Assembly (NCBI RefSeq): GCF_003046795.1
Contig: NZ_PZKN01000005.1
Span: forward strand, 62,001-126,000
Length of the DNA: 64,000 nucleotides
From: Desulfonatronum sp. SC1
GTDB lineage: Bacteria; Desulfobacterota; Desulfovibrionia; Desulfovibrionales; Desulfonatronaceae
Direction: 5' to 3'
Shown here: positions 26,646 to 35,126 of the stretch, piece after piece
Layout: every line of letters starts with the position of its first letter
How positions within the stretch are numbered: the first letter of the stretch is position 1
Notes under the pieces: model-generated
Told to the model about the DNA's origin: nothing
The model's database searches: none
The model's input: only the letters and a program-made list of their open reading frames with translations
Program-made: the position numbers and the translations under genes

Positions 26646-26887
26646 GAAATGGATTCCTGAAACAAGGCGGCAATATGCTCATTGTCCGCGTCAATATCAT
26701 CCGGAACCACGAACTCCCCCTTGGCAACCCCAATTCGTTTGGCGACCGGCTGCCTGGGAATCGGGGCCAGCCTGGCCACCGGGGTTCCGTGACGGGCGAT
26801 GATCACCTCGCTCTCTTTTCCGCTTTCAATGGCCTCGACCAGCTTGGAAAGCGTCGTCTTGGCCTCGAACATGTTCACGACGAGCAT
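26642..26887 (-). CDS. Phd/YefM-family antitoxin
   Basis: An 81-residue antitoxin. VVNMFEAKTTLSKLVEAIESGKESEVIIARHGTPVARL is the Phd/YefM DNA-binding/dimerisation domain, and the acidic C-terminus (PDDIDADNEHIAALFQE) would wrap the toxin. GGAGG lies five bases before the ATG at 26887; ATG 26890 is one codon earlier but too close to it. Repeats of the type AATCTAG at 26946-26965 just upstream may be the operator for autoregulation (inference). Confidence 0.82.
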   Translation of the reverse strand: MLVVNMFEAKTTLSKLVEAIESGKESEVIIARHGTPVARLAPIPRQPVAKRIGVAKGEFVVPDDIDADNEHIAALFQESIS

Positions 26888-26959
26888 CATGCCCTCCTTC
26901 GATTCTTTCCAACCAGCTTCTGTTTGAAAACATGCCCCAGCAAAAAATCTAGTCAAATC

Positions 26960-27526
26960 TAGCTAGAAAATCAAATACACGCGCCTGATCAAGGTTCTCA
27001 TCCCGTAGCCTTCGGGTACGACGATATGCACCGGGTCCGGCTGCATGTGGTAATGAACGGATAACATAAATGACTCGCCCCCTTCAATGTCAACCAATCT
27101 GCATCTCAGTTTGAATATCACATGATTTTGGGATGCGATTCCCGCCTTGCATAGTTTCAGAATCATTGCCAATCTGGAAGTCGGTGGACAAAGTATCGGG
27201 GCGTATGACAATCAGATAACAGGGCATGCAAGAAGTAGAGGGTTGATCTTGGTCACGAATAGTTTTCGCGAGTTCAGCAGAGTGCCTGGATTGCTTGTCG
27301 AAAACCGGATGCCTCTTCGATAAAATCACCGGGGGCTGTTCACCACCCTCTGAATTCGACAATCACCTCCCAAGCATCCTCCCCTTAGGATACTGGCGGC
27401 GTGGCGTGTCCCGGCACCCTGGGCCGGCCGCCTAGGCATGTCGCCTATGAGCAACTTTACATCAACATTCTAGCATATTAAACACGACCAAATTTCCAGC
27501 AAAGATCAGCACCACAGCAAAGAAAC
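26960..27526. other. Gene-free gap before the glycan locus
   Basis: About 565 bases without a convincing gene. Two short overlapping - strand frames (26963-27211, 27090-27362) have no ribosome-binding sites and no recognisable product. GC content falls from here into the flippase gene. A GC-rich patch with GGCCGGCCGCC (27421-27432) precedes an A/T-rich stretch that probably holds the flippase promoter. This looks like the junction of an acquired segment, but no repeats or integrase prove it. Confidence 0.4.
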
Positions 27527-28894
27527 ATGATTACTTTTCCCGGAAAGATACTTCAGAACTTGACCTCGGACGTAAATTTTACCGAGATTATTACCGGCTC
27601 GATATGGGCGCTGGGCGCGAGAGTTATTGCAACTTTTCTGGGTCTACTTTCCACTATTATTATTGCCCGCTTTTACGGGGCAGACGTGTTGGGCGTCGTG
27701 GCCCTACTGACATCCTTCCTCGCCTTGGCATCAATTATTGCGGTCATGGGCACGGGGACCTCCATCCTGCGCCTTATCCCCGAACACCTTGCCAAGCATT
27801 CCCCGACATCCGCTTTTCGGGTTTATCGCAAAACCCAGCTTTTTGTTATCGGGGTCTCGCTAGTATCAGGCATAATTATGTTTTTATGCTCCGCCCTTAT
27901 CGCTGAGACAGTTTTCTCCAAGCCCAACCTTCGGATATATTTTTCCCTGGCTTCTTTTTTCATTGTATTCATGTCGTTGATGCAACTTAACACTCAGGCT
28001 GTCCGAGGGCTGCGCCTGATCCGAGTGTTTGCCCTCATGCAGCTTCTGCCTTCTCTTTCCAAACTGATTATTCTCATTCCCATTACCATATTCTTATATC
28101 ATCAAAGCAACCCCATCTATGCCATGCTTGCGTCCATATTCATCACTGCCCTGGTTGGAGTATGGATAATGGATAGAGCGTTCAAGAAAAAGATAGCCCC
28201 AGGCGAAGCCCTGCACCCGGTCCCCATGAAAGAGCTCCTGACTATTTCGATGCCCATGCTGATGACCGCGGTGATGACTTTTGTCATCGGTCAGACAGGA
28301 ATTATTATGCTGGGCATATTCAGATCGCAGGAAGAAGTTGGTTATTATGCCGTGGCCGTAAGTCTTGCATCTTTGACTAGCTTCATACTTTCCGCAATCA
28401 ATACCATGGTCGCTCCAAAATTTTCAGAGCTTTTTCATTCAGGGAAAATGGATGAACTATTTCATATCGCCCAAAAATCAGCAAAACTCATCTTCTGGAC
28501 CACTTTCCCGATACTCATCACATTGATATTACTTGGAAAGCCTATCATCGCCATGCTGTATGGGGCGGATTTCAAGGTCGCATACATGGCCATGGTTTTT
28601 CTGGTAATTGGACAGTTCGTCCATTCCATCTCCGGGTCGACAGGAATATTCATGAATATGACTGGAAATCAACACTCCTTAAGAAATATTCTATTCATCT
28701 CTGCATTAATCAATGTAACTATGAGTTTCGCTCTTATACCAAATTATGGAATGCATGGATCTGCAACAGCTGCATCATTTAGTATTCTTTTTTGGAATTC
28801 AACAGTAGTTTATTGTATAAAGAAAAAATATAGAAATACAATATCATATTTACCAGTGTGTTGCAATACTAAAAAAACACAACAGAAACCATGA
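27527..28894 (+). CDS. Polysaccharide flippase, Wzx/MATE-like family
   Basis: A 455-residue integral membrane protein with 12-14 hydrophobic segments, of the polysaccharide biosynthesis/MOP exporter superfamily. It should flip undecaprenyl-linked oligosaccharide to the periplasmic face. The N-terminal SIWALGARVIATFLGLLSTIIIARFYGADVLGVVALLTSF is the typical first repeat. GC content drops strongly toward its 3' end, unlike the housekeeping genes. Its stop overlaps the sulfotransferase start (ATGA). With the STT3 gene downstream it completes a flip-and-transfer glycosylation route. Confidence 0.85.
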   Translation: MITFPGKILQNLTSDVNFTEIITGSIWALGARVIATFLGLLSTIIIARFYGADVLGVVALLTSFLALASIIAVMGTGTSILRLIPEHLAKHSPTSAFRVYRKTQLFVIGVSLVSGIIMFLCSALIAETVFSKPNLRIYFSLASFFIVFMSLMQLNTQAVRGLRLIRVFALMQLLPSLSKLIILIPITIFLYHQSNPIYAMLASIFITALVGVWIMDRAFKKKIAPGEALHPVPMKELLTISMPMLMTAVMTFVIGQTGIIMLGIFRSQEEVGYYAVAVSLASLTSFILSAINTMVAPKFSELFHSGKMDELFHIAQKSAKLIFWTTFPILITLILLGKPIIAMLYGADFKVAYMAMVFLVIGQFVHSISGSTGIFMNMTGNQHSLRNILFISALINVTMSFALIPNYGMHGSATAASFSILFWNSTVVYCIKKKYRNTISYLPVCCNTKKTQQKP

Positions 28895-29688
28895 TAAAGT
28901 TCAAATCAAAGTATTCACCGTATATGCAAGTCTCGGCTACAAGTTGGATCAAAAACTTTATCAAAACTTGCTACTTTTCAATATCTGATCCTTTTGTAAA
29001 ACCTATTGAAATAAAAACGAATCCAGTTTTTGTTGTTGGATGTGGACATAGTGGCACTACACTATTGACAACACTAATAAGCCGCCACACATCTTTTTTT
29101 CCAATAGGGTATGAGTCAGGAATTTTTTTACCTAAAAATGGATTATATACTTCGAAAAATGTTGTTAAATGCTGGGACTTTTTATCTAAACAATACAATA
29201 AGAATTTTTTTATTGAGAAAACACCAAAACATTGCTTATGTATAAAAAGAATTTTTCGATTAACACCAAATGCTAAAATTTTGTATACTGTCAGAGATGG
29301 TCGGGATAATATATTGTCATTAAAGAAAAGGCTTTTAAACTTAGACAACTCAATCGAAAGGTGGATCATTGACAATGAACCAGCAAAAGACTGGATTTTT
29401 CATAACCAGATACATATTGTTCGCTTTGAAAATATTATAAATGACACAGCATATACAATTCGTGAGATATGTGATTTTTTAAAAATTGATTTTGATGATT
29501 CCATGCTCTACTCGACATATACCCCATATAAAAATAACGACAATTCTAATATGGCTTTGAGGGCGGAACAAACAAGAAAACCGATATATAATAGTACTAA
29601 TACGTGGCAAGATGGTCTATCAAAATCAGAATTGGATATTTTCTGGAAAAGATCTAAAGACATGATGGTATCATTAGGATACATGTAA
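28891..29688 (+). CDS. Sulfotransferase family protein
   Basis: A 265-residue PAPS-dependent sulfotransferase candidate. VVGCGHSGTTLLTTLISRH (residues about 48-66) is the 5'-phosphosulfate-binding loop, and ILYTVRDGRDNILSLKKRL (near 130) matches the 3'-phosphate-binding motif. There is no membrane segment, so it would act in the cytoplasm on the growing lipid-linked glycan. The gene is very AT-rich compared with its surroundings and overlaps the flippase gene, suggesting recent acquisition. It could alternatively sulfate another carrier; the substrate is not shown. Confidence 0.78.
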   Translation: MIKFKSKYSPYMQVSATSWIKNFIKTCYFSISDPFVKPIEIKTNPVFVVGCGHSGTTLLTTLISRHTSFFPIGYESGIFLPKNGLYTSKNVVKCWDFLSKQYNKNFFIEKTPKHCLCIKRIFRLTPNAKILYTVRDGRDNILSLKKRLLNLDNSIERWIIDNEPAKDWIFHNQIHIVRFENIINDTAYTIREICDFLKIDFDDSMLYSTYTPYKNNDNSNMALRAEQTRKPIYNSTNTWQDGLSKSELDIFWKRSKDMMVSLGYM

Positions 29689-29729
29689 TTTTTGATTCAA
29701 TTACAATAGAAATCATTTTTGCAAGCTAA

Positions 29730-30839
29730 ATGCCCTCACTTCCCTCAAAACGAGTTGCCTTGTTCCTCCCCATGCTCAGCGGCGGCGGAGCGGAACGAGT
29801 AATGGTCACACTGGCTAACGCCTTTGCTGATCGCGGCATCAGGACAGACTTCGTTCTGGCCAAGGCTGAGGGGCCGTACATCAAGCATGTCTCCCCAAGG
29901 GTCCGTATCGTGGATCTTAAAGCTTCTCGTGTAACGACAAGCATACTTCCCCTCACTAGGTATATCCGCGGGGAACGACCGCAGGCTATGCTCTCAGCAT
30001 TACGCCATGCCAATATTGTCGCGATTTTGGCCAAAAAATTTTCCCATGTACCGCTTCGGCTTGTAATTTCCGAAAGGAATACGTTACGTGCTGCGCAAGT
30101 GTATACAGGTGACTTGCGAAAACGATCAATTCCCTTTTTTATGCGATCATTTTATCCAATGGCGGATGAGGTTGTAGCTATTTCCAAAGGCGTAGCCGAG
30201 GATCTTACTCGACTAATCGGCCTACGACCAGAACATATACGGGTGATATACAACCCTATTGATGCAATGCGTATTGAGCAAGCCAGCCAAGTAGCATCCG
30301 AGCACCCTTGGCTTTCCTCACGTCACCCTCCAATCATTCTTGGGGCTGGTCGCTTGACACTTCAAAAGGACTTTCAATCCCTTATACTGGCTTTTTCAAT
30401 GTTTTGCGAAAAGGCCCCCGCACGCTTGGTCATCCTTGGTGAAGGCGAACTTCGAAATGAGTTACAAGCGTTGATTGATAGATTGAACTTGTCAACAAAA
30501 ATTCTTCTGCCCGGATTTGTTGACAATCCTTACTCATGGATGCGTGCAGCAAAGGTTTTTGTGTTGTCCTCACGTTGGGAGGGATTATCTTGCGTCTTGA
30601 TCGAATCCATGGCCTGCGGGACCAAAGTAGTCAGTACAGATTGTCCTAGCGGCCCTTCGGAGGTATTAGAGAATGGAAAATGGGGAAAACTTGTACCTGT
30701 AGGAGATGTGAAAGCGCTTGCCACAGCAATGAGTGACGCATTTTTCAATTCGAATTCTCCTGATGTGAGGGAACGTGCCGCTGATTTTTCCGTTGATAAA
30801 GCTGCCAAAGATTATTTGAAAGCATTAAATATATATTAA
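29730..30839 (+). CDS. Glycosyltransferase, GT4 family
   Basis: A 369-residue GT-B glycosyltransferase. The N-terminal nucleotide fold begins FLPMLSGGGAERVMVTLANAFADRG. The C-terminal donor site has GAGRLTLQKDFQSLILAF and the E-x7-E-like stretch SSRWEGLSCVLIESMACGTKVVSTDCPSGPSEVL, typical of GT4. It retains the anomeric configuration and would add a sugar to the lipid-linked glycan in the cytoplasm. Donor and acceptor are unknown. It is moderate in GC, less AT-rich than its neighbours on both sides. Confidence 0.88.
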   Translation: MPSLPSKRVALFLPMLSGGGAERVMVTLANAFADRGIRTDFVLAKAEGPYIKHVSPRVRIVDLKASRVTTSILPLTRYIRGERPQAMLSALRHANIVAILAKKFSHVPLRLVISERNTLRAAQVYTGDLRKRSIPFFMRSFYPMADEVVAISKGVAEDLTRLIGLRPEHIRVIYNPIDAMRIEQASQVASEHPWLSSRHPPIILGAGRLTLQKDFQSLILAFSMFCEKAPARLVILGEGELRNELQALIDRLNLSTKILLPGFVDNPYSWMRAAKVFVLSSRWEGLSCVLIESMACGTKVVSTDCPSGPSEVLENGKWGKLVPVGDVKALATAMSDAFFNSNSPDVRERAADFSVDKAAKDYLKALNIY

Positions 30840-30883
30840 AATATAGCTTTTTTATTCACGATGATTCGCTAAAAGCTTTACTT

Positions 30884-32077
30884 ATGGACAAAAAATTAAA
30901 GATTGCGTACATAACCACTCAATTCCCTGCGCCTTCAGAAACATTTGCTTGCAGTGATGCACGCATACTACATAGACTTGGAGTTGACATCGAAGTTTTT
31001 TCACAAAAACCGGCACATCGTGATTCTGAAGAGATGGTTAAAGATCGCGACCTAAATAATATCTCGATCACATGTTGCGGCACCAAGGAGTATATTTTCG
31101 GCCTATTCGCGTGCTTGCGTGATTTAAATATGTCAATTCCATTAATTTTCTGGCTGTTGAAAAATGACTTTAACAAGCCTTTCAACTTACTGAAATGTCT
31201 CGCTTTGGTGCCTGCAAGCTTTTTCATTTTTAGGCGCATCAAAGAGCACAATCCAAGTGTTACGCATCTGTATTGGGGACACTATCCAAGCATCGTCGGC
31301 TATCTAATAAAAAAGTATTCGCCACAAATTAAAGTTTCTATGTTTTTGGGGGCGTACGATCTGGAAATGAGGCTTGGCATAAGTGCCAGTCTTGCGAGAA
31401 TGGCAGACTTCATTTTCACTCAAAGCAGTGCAAATGTCGAAGCGATGAGGGGAATTGGGCTTGATGAGTCTCGAATATCTGTAGTTCATAGAGGCATTGA
31501 CATAGCATACCTTAATAGCTTTTCTAATATAACATGTGCAAAAAGAAACAAGATACTCACCGCTGGAAGATTAATTAAAGAAAAAGGATTTGATAAAGTT
31601 ATACAAGCATTCGATATTGTTTTAAAAAGAACACCAGACGCTCAACTTTCAATTGTTGGTGATGGTAATTTTCGAAAAAAGTTAGAAAATCTATCAGATT
31701 CAAAAGGAATACGAGACTATATTAAATTTTATGGCCATATACAGCAGCATAACTTATTTCAAATGATGAAAAAACATGCTTTTTTTGTTTTATTGTCATA
31801 TAAAAAAGGTGAAAGACTTCCCAACGTTATCAAGGAAGCAATGCTTGCAAAATGTATATGCATTTCTTCTTATACTCCAGGCATTGAGGAGCTAATTTTG
31901 CATGGCGAAACAGGATTTATTGTTTCAGATAATGATGTAGAAATTACTGCTAATATAATAACGCAACTGTCTTATTTTGAAAAAGAAAGAATTGCAGAAA
32001 ATGCTCATAAATTTATAGAAAAAAAATTTAATGCAGAGATTTTAATGAAAGAATATATAGGCAAATGGAGACAATAG
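30884..32077 (+). CDS. Glycosyltransferase, GT4 family (colanic-acid type)
   Basis: A 397-residue GT4-like enzyme. The N-terminal IAYITTQFPAPSETFACSDARIL resembles colanic-acid/exopolysaccharide transferases. The donor-binding half has TAGRLIKEKGFDKVIQAFDIVL, SIVGDGNFRKKLENL and KKGERLPNVIKEAMLAKCICISSYTPGIEELI. It is strongly AT-rich, particularly in the second half. It follows the previous transferase by 44 bases and precedes a GT2 gene by one base. Sugar specificity is unknown. Confidence 0.86.
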   Translation: MDKKLKIAYITTQFPAPSETFACSDARILHRLGVDIEVFSQKPAHRDSEEMVKDRDLNNISITCCGTKEYIFGLFACLRDLNMSIPLIFWLLKNDFNKPFNLLKCLALVPASFFIFRRIKEHNPSVTHLYWGHYPSIVGYLIKKYSPQIKVSMFLGAYDLEMRLGISASLARMADFIFTQSSANVEAMRGIGLDESRISVVHRGIDIAYLNSFSNITCAKRNKILTAGRLIKEKGFDKVIQAFDIVLKRTPDAQLSIVGDGNFRKKLENLSDSKGIRDYIKFYGHIQQHNLFQMMKKHAFFVLLSYKKGERLPNVIKEAMLAKCICISSYTPGIEELILHGETGFIVSDNDVEITANIITQLSYFEKERIAENAHKFIEKKFNAEILMKEYIGKWRQ

Positions 32078-32078
32078 A

Positions 32079-32846
32079 ATGCCATCTGGGGTTTCTTTTC
32101 TCATTTCCATCATCACCCCAACATTCAACAGTGCTGCGTTCATGGCCCAAACCGCCGCCAGCGTCCGCTCCCAAACGCATCAAGACTGGGAATGGCTGAT
32201 CACGGACGATTTTTCACAGGACGGTACATGGGCGAAGCTCCAGGCCCTGTGCGCTTCGGACAACAGGATCAAGGCTGTTCGCAACGATGCAAACAAGGGG
32301 CCCGCTTTTTCCCGTAATTGCTCTATGGACAGAGCCAAAGGGCAATATTTTGCCTTTCTTGACGCGGACGATGTTTGGCTTCCATCCAAGCTCGAAGCCC
32401 ACCTGGATTTCATGACCTCTGGAAACATCCCGTTTTCTTTCACTGCGTTCGAAATCATTGACCAACATGGCCAATCCACGGGCAAGATCGTGGACGGCAA
32501 ATCACAAATACCATTCAATTACAAGGATATGTTGCGTAAAAAGGCGACCATGGGCTGTTCCACGGTGATGATCGAACGGTCCCTGATCAGTGAATCGCGC
32601 ATGCCCGAGTTACGCACAGGACAGGACTATGCTTTCTGGCTTGCTCTCTTGCGGACGGGTGTTCCCGCTACATGCCTTCCAATAGCGTTGACGAAATACC
32701 GGATAGTTCCTGGTTCGATTTCCAGAAATAAAATCGGCAAGGCTCGGCGGCAATGGCAAATATACCGTGAGCTTGAAAAGCTCGGATTCCTCGAAAGCGC
32801 GACCTGCTTTTCTTCGTACGCCTGGCGGGCCGTATTCAGAAAATAA
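32079..32846 (+). CDS. Glycosyltransferase, GT2 family
   Basis: A 255-residue GT-A fold enzyme. The start ISIITPTFNSAAFMAQTAASVRSQT, the EWLITDDFSQDGT segment and FLDADDVWLPSKLE (metal-binding DxD) are all classical for GT2. Codon use returns to GC-rich here, unlike the preceding gene. Probably cytoplasmic, adding a sugar with inversion of configuration; substrate unknown. Confidence 0.9.
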   Translation: MPSGVSFLISIITPTFNSAAFMAQTAASVRSQTHQDWEWLITDDFSQDGTWAKLQALCASDNRIKAVRNDANKGPAFSRNCSMDRAKGQYFAFLDADDVWLPSKLEAHLDFMTSGNIPFSFTAFEIIDQHGQSTGKIVDGKSQIPFNYKDMLRKKATMGCSTVMIERSLISESRMPELRTGQDYAFWLALLRTGVPATCLPIALTKYRIVPGSISRNKIGKARRQWQIYRELEKLGFLESATCFSSYAWRAVFRK

Positions 32847-32887
32847 GCTTTTTTGGCCTCACCAACAACGCAAACAACCACCTCCCA

Positions 32888-33607
32888 ATGCCTCTGGATC
32901 ACTCCCTGACATACACGGACGGCCGACTACGCAACCTAACGCATCGAATGCGTTTGCGGCACATTGCACGGCTTGCGAAAAAACATGTTCCCAGCCATGT
33001 CGCCAATTATGCCGACTTTGGCTGTTCCAACGGCTACCTGACAAATCTCTTGGCCGGATTAATTGGTGCACGGCAATCATATGGCTTTGATTCCAATACG
33101 GACAATCTCAAGGCAGCCCAGGCGGCCTATCCCACAATCAACTTTCAGAAGCTCGACCTGAACAAGCATCAGGCTGACCTTCCATTCGATTTTGTCACCT
33201 GCCTGGAAACCTTGGAACATGTTGGCAATCTCGACAATGCCCTGCAAGTATTGCTGAACAGCGTTAAACCCGGCGGCACGTTGCTGATCGCAGTTCCCAT
33301 CGAGATCGGGCTAGTCGGTCTCGGCAAGATCATCGCCAAGAGAAGCCTTGGCAGGGAGCTTAAGGAACTTGGCATATTACCCAAGGACTATCTGTTAGCC
33401 TTGTTGCGCGGGCGGCGTCTGTCGCAATTCCGACCAGGGAAAGAGCGGTACGCAACACACCTGGGATTTGATTACCGTGACATTGATGATTTCTTGTGCA
33501 GTCGCAAGAACAAGGTACTGACCAAGGCCATCAACAAGTCCACAACCAGATTTTATGTGGTCCGGCATTCCGATGTTAATTTATTTTTGACGGACGCAAA
33601 AATCTGA
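32888..33607 (+). CDS. Class I SAM-dependent methyltransferase
   Basis: A 239-residue methyltransferase. Motif I is YADFGCSNGYLTNLLAG with the following acidic FDSN; motif II is FVTCLETLEHVGNLDNAL, and SVKPGGTLLIAVP is the post-motif. It is likely to methylate a sugar of the glycan made by the neighbouring transferases, but lipids or other small molecules cannot be excluded. The C-terminal third has no match I recognise. It is followed 7 bases later by the initiating transferase gene. Confidence 0.8.
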   Translation: MPLDHSLTYTDGRLRNLTHRMRLRHIARLAKKHVPSHVANYADFGCSNGYLTNLLAGLIGARQSYGFDSNTDNLKAAQAAYPTINFQKLDLNKHQADLPFDFVTCLETLEHVGNLDNALQVLLNSVKPGGTLLIAVPIEIGLVGLGKIIAKRSLGRELKELGILPKDYLLALLRGRRLSQFRPGKERYATHLGFDYRDIDDFLCSRKNKVLTKAINKSTTRFYVVRHSDVNLFLTDAKI

Positions 33608-33614
33608 TTTCCCC

Positions 33615-35081
33615 ATGACCACTATCCTGGCCACATTCCTCCTCGCCCTGCTTCTGGGGCTGATCCTGACCCCGCTGGCAGGCTGGTTTGGACGGGCAGT
33701 GGGGGCGGTGGACCGACCCGGCGGGCGCAGGGTGCATGACGGGACCATTCCCCGGGCCGGAGGGCTGGCGATTTTTATCGCCGTTTCACTGGCCCTGCTC
33801 GCTGCCTGGGCCTGGGGCACGGATGTCTCCAGGCTGATAATCCCGGATCGGTCTCTGCTCGGCCTGCTGGCCGGGGCGTTGATCGCCCTGGGGTTGGGAC
33901 TTTATGACGACCTCTTCCGGTTGAATGCCTGGAGAAAGCTCCCGGTCCAGATTCTGGCGGCCTCGGCGGCCTATGCCGGGGGCATCGCTCTGGAAAAGTT
34001 TGCGTTGTTCGGCATGACTATCTTCTTCGACCCGGTCACCTCGTACATCTTGACCGTGTTCTGGTTCCTGCTGTTCATGAACGCCCTGAACCTGATGGAC
34101 GGGCTGGACGGGCTGGTGGGAGGGATTGTTTTTTTCGCGTCCCTGGTGATGATCGTGCTGGCCATTCCGCGGGAGGATTATCTCACGGCCCTGTTTTTCG
34201 CGGCCCTGGCTGGTTCGGTGCTGGGCTTTCTGCGTTCCAATTTCCACCCGGCCTCGATCTTCCTGGGGGATGCCGGCACGTATTTTTTGGGCTATGCCAT
34301 CGCCGGTTTCGGACTGATCACCTCGGTCAAGAGCCATGTGGGTGCCGCGATCCTGATCCCGATCCTGGCAATGGGCCTGCCGCTGCTGGACACCCTGTTG
34401 GCCGCAGTGCGCCGCTTCGTGCAGGGTAGCGGCGTTTTCCAGCCGGACAGCGACCATATCCACCACCGACTGCTTCAAATGGGCCTGGGTACGCGTAAGG
34501 CCGTCCTGCTGCTCTACGGCCTGACCGCGACGCTCTGCATTCTGGCCATTATCCTGGTAAACCTCCGTGACGAGCGCAGCGGCGTATTCCTGGTCCTGAT
34601 TGGGGCCGGGGCCTTTCTGTTCGCCGGACGGCTGGGCTACATGGAAACCTTGCGGTTGCGCTGCATCCCAGGCTGGAACGAAACCATTCTCCGACGCAAG
34701 GACGACATGGCTCCAGGCCGAAGCACGGCATTGAACGAAATGCTTAAGAAACTGGAAAACGCCCGGAACCTGAACACGCTGCACCGGAATGCAGAAACGG
34801 CGATGCATGCGTTTGGCTTCGAGGGCCGCCTCGTCGTGTCCCTTGATGACGCGCAACAAGTCATATCTTCCGAGCCTGCCGACAAAATCAACCGCCTGCT
34901 GCTCCGAATTCCCTTGCTCAATGGCCAAGGGGGCCGCTTGGGAATCCTGATTCTGTCCAAAGACCCGCGAAACCGCTCCATGACCGGCTCATCCCTGGCC
35001 GATGCCGAACTGTTGCGCCGATCAGCAACAATAGCCCTTAACCGCCTGACAGCCACCACAACGACGTCTGCTCTCCCCTGA
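33615..35081 (+). CDS. WecA/MraY-type polyprenyl-phosphate glycosyl-1-phosphate transferase with C-terminal GAF-like extension
   Basis: A 488-residue enzyme; the first ~345 residues are a ten-to-eleven-segment PNPT membrane domain. Motifs visible are PGGRRVHDGTIPRAGG, LYDDLFRLNAWRKLPVQI (Asp pair), ALNLMDGLDGLVGG, FLGDAGTYFLGYAIA and the WecA-type DSDHIHHRLLQMGLG. It would start glycan assembly by moving HexNAc-1-phosphate (probably GlcNAc- or similar) to undecaprenyl phosphate. The last ~130 residues are soluble and end in GILILSKDPRNRS...LADAELLRRSATIALNRL, reminiscent of the end of a GAF domain. That extension is not found in ordinary WecA. Confidence 0.87.
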   Translation: MTTILATFLLALLLGLILTPLAGWFGRAVGAVDRPGGRRVHDGTIPRAGGLAIFIAVSLALLAAWAWGTDVSRLIIPDRSLLGLLAGALIALGLGLYDDLFRLNAWRKLPVQILAASAAYAGGIALEKFALFGMTIFFDPVTSYILTVFWFLLFMNALNLMDGLDGLVGGIVFFASLVMIVLAIPREDYLTALFFAALAGSVLGFLRSNFHPASIFLGDAGTYFLGYAIAGFGLITSVKSHVGAAILIPILAMGLPLLDTLLAAVRRFVQGSGVFQPDSDHIHHRLLQMGLGTRKAVLLLYGLTATLCILAIILVNLRDERSGVFLVLIGAGAFLFAGRLGYMETLRLRCIPGWNETILRRKDDMAPGRSTALNEMLKKLENARNLNTLHRNAETAMHAFGFEGRLVVSLDDAQQVISSEPADKINRLLLRIPLLNGQGGRLGILILSKDPRNRSMTGSSLADAELLRRSATIALNRLTATTTTSALP

Positions 35082-35126
35082 GCACGGTCAAGATCACTGC
35101 CCGTCGGCATCTCCAAGCATGCCAAG

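Noticed and set aside
26963-27362. Two overlapping - strand ORFs of 82 and 90 residues
   Set aside because: No ribosome-binding sites, no recognisable domains, and they overlap each other; treated as non-coding gap.
27385-27410. Possible ops/JUMPstart element (GGCGGCGTGGCGTG) before the glycan locus
   Set aside because: Differs from GGCGGTAGCGTG at several positions and lacks the rest of JUMPstart; RfaH control cannot be claimed.
33786-34928. 380-residue antisense ORF within the PNPT gene
   Set aside because: Glu/Gln/His/Arg-rich shadow translation of a membrane protein gene; not a real protein.
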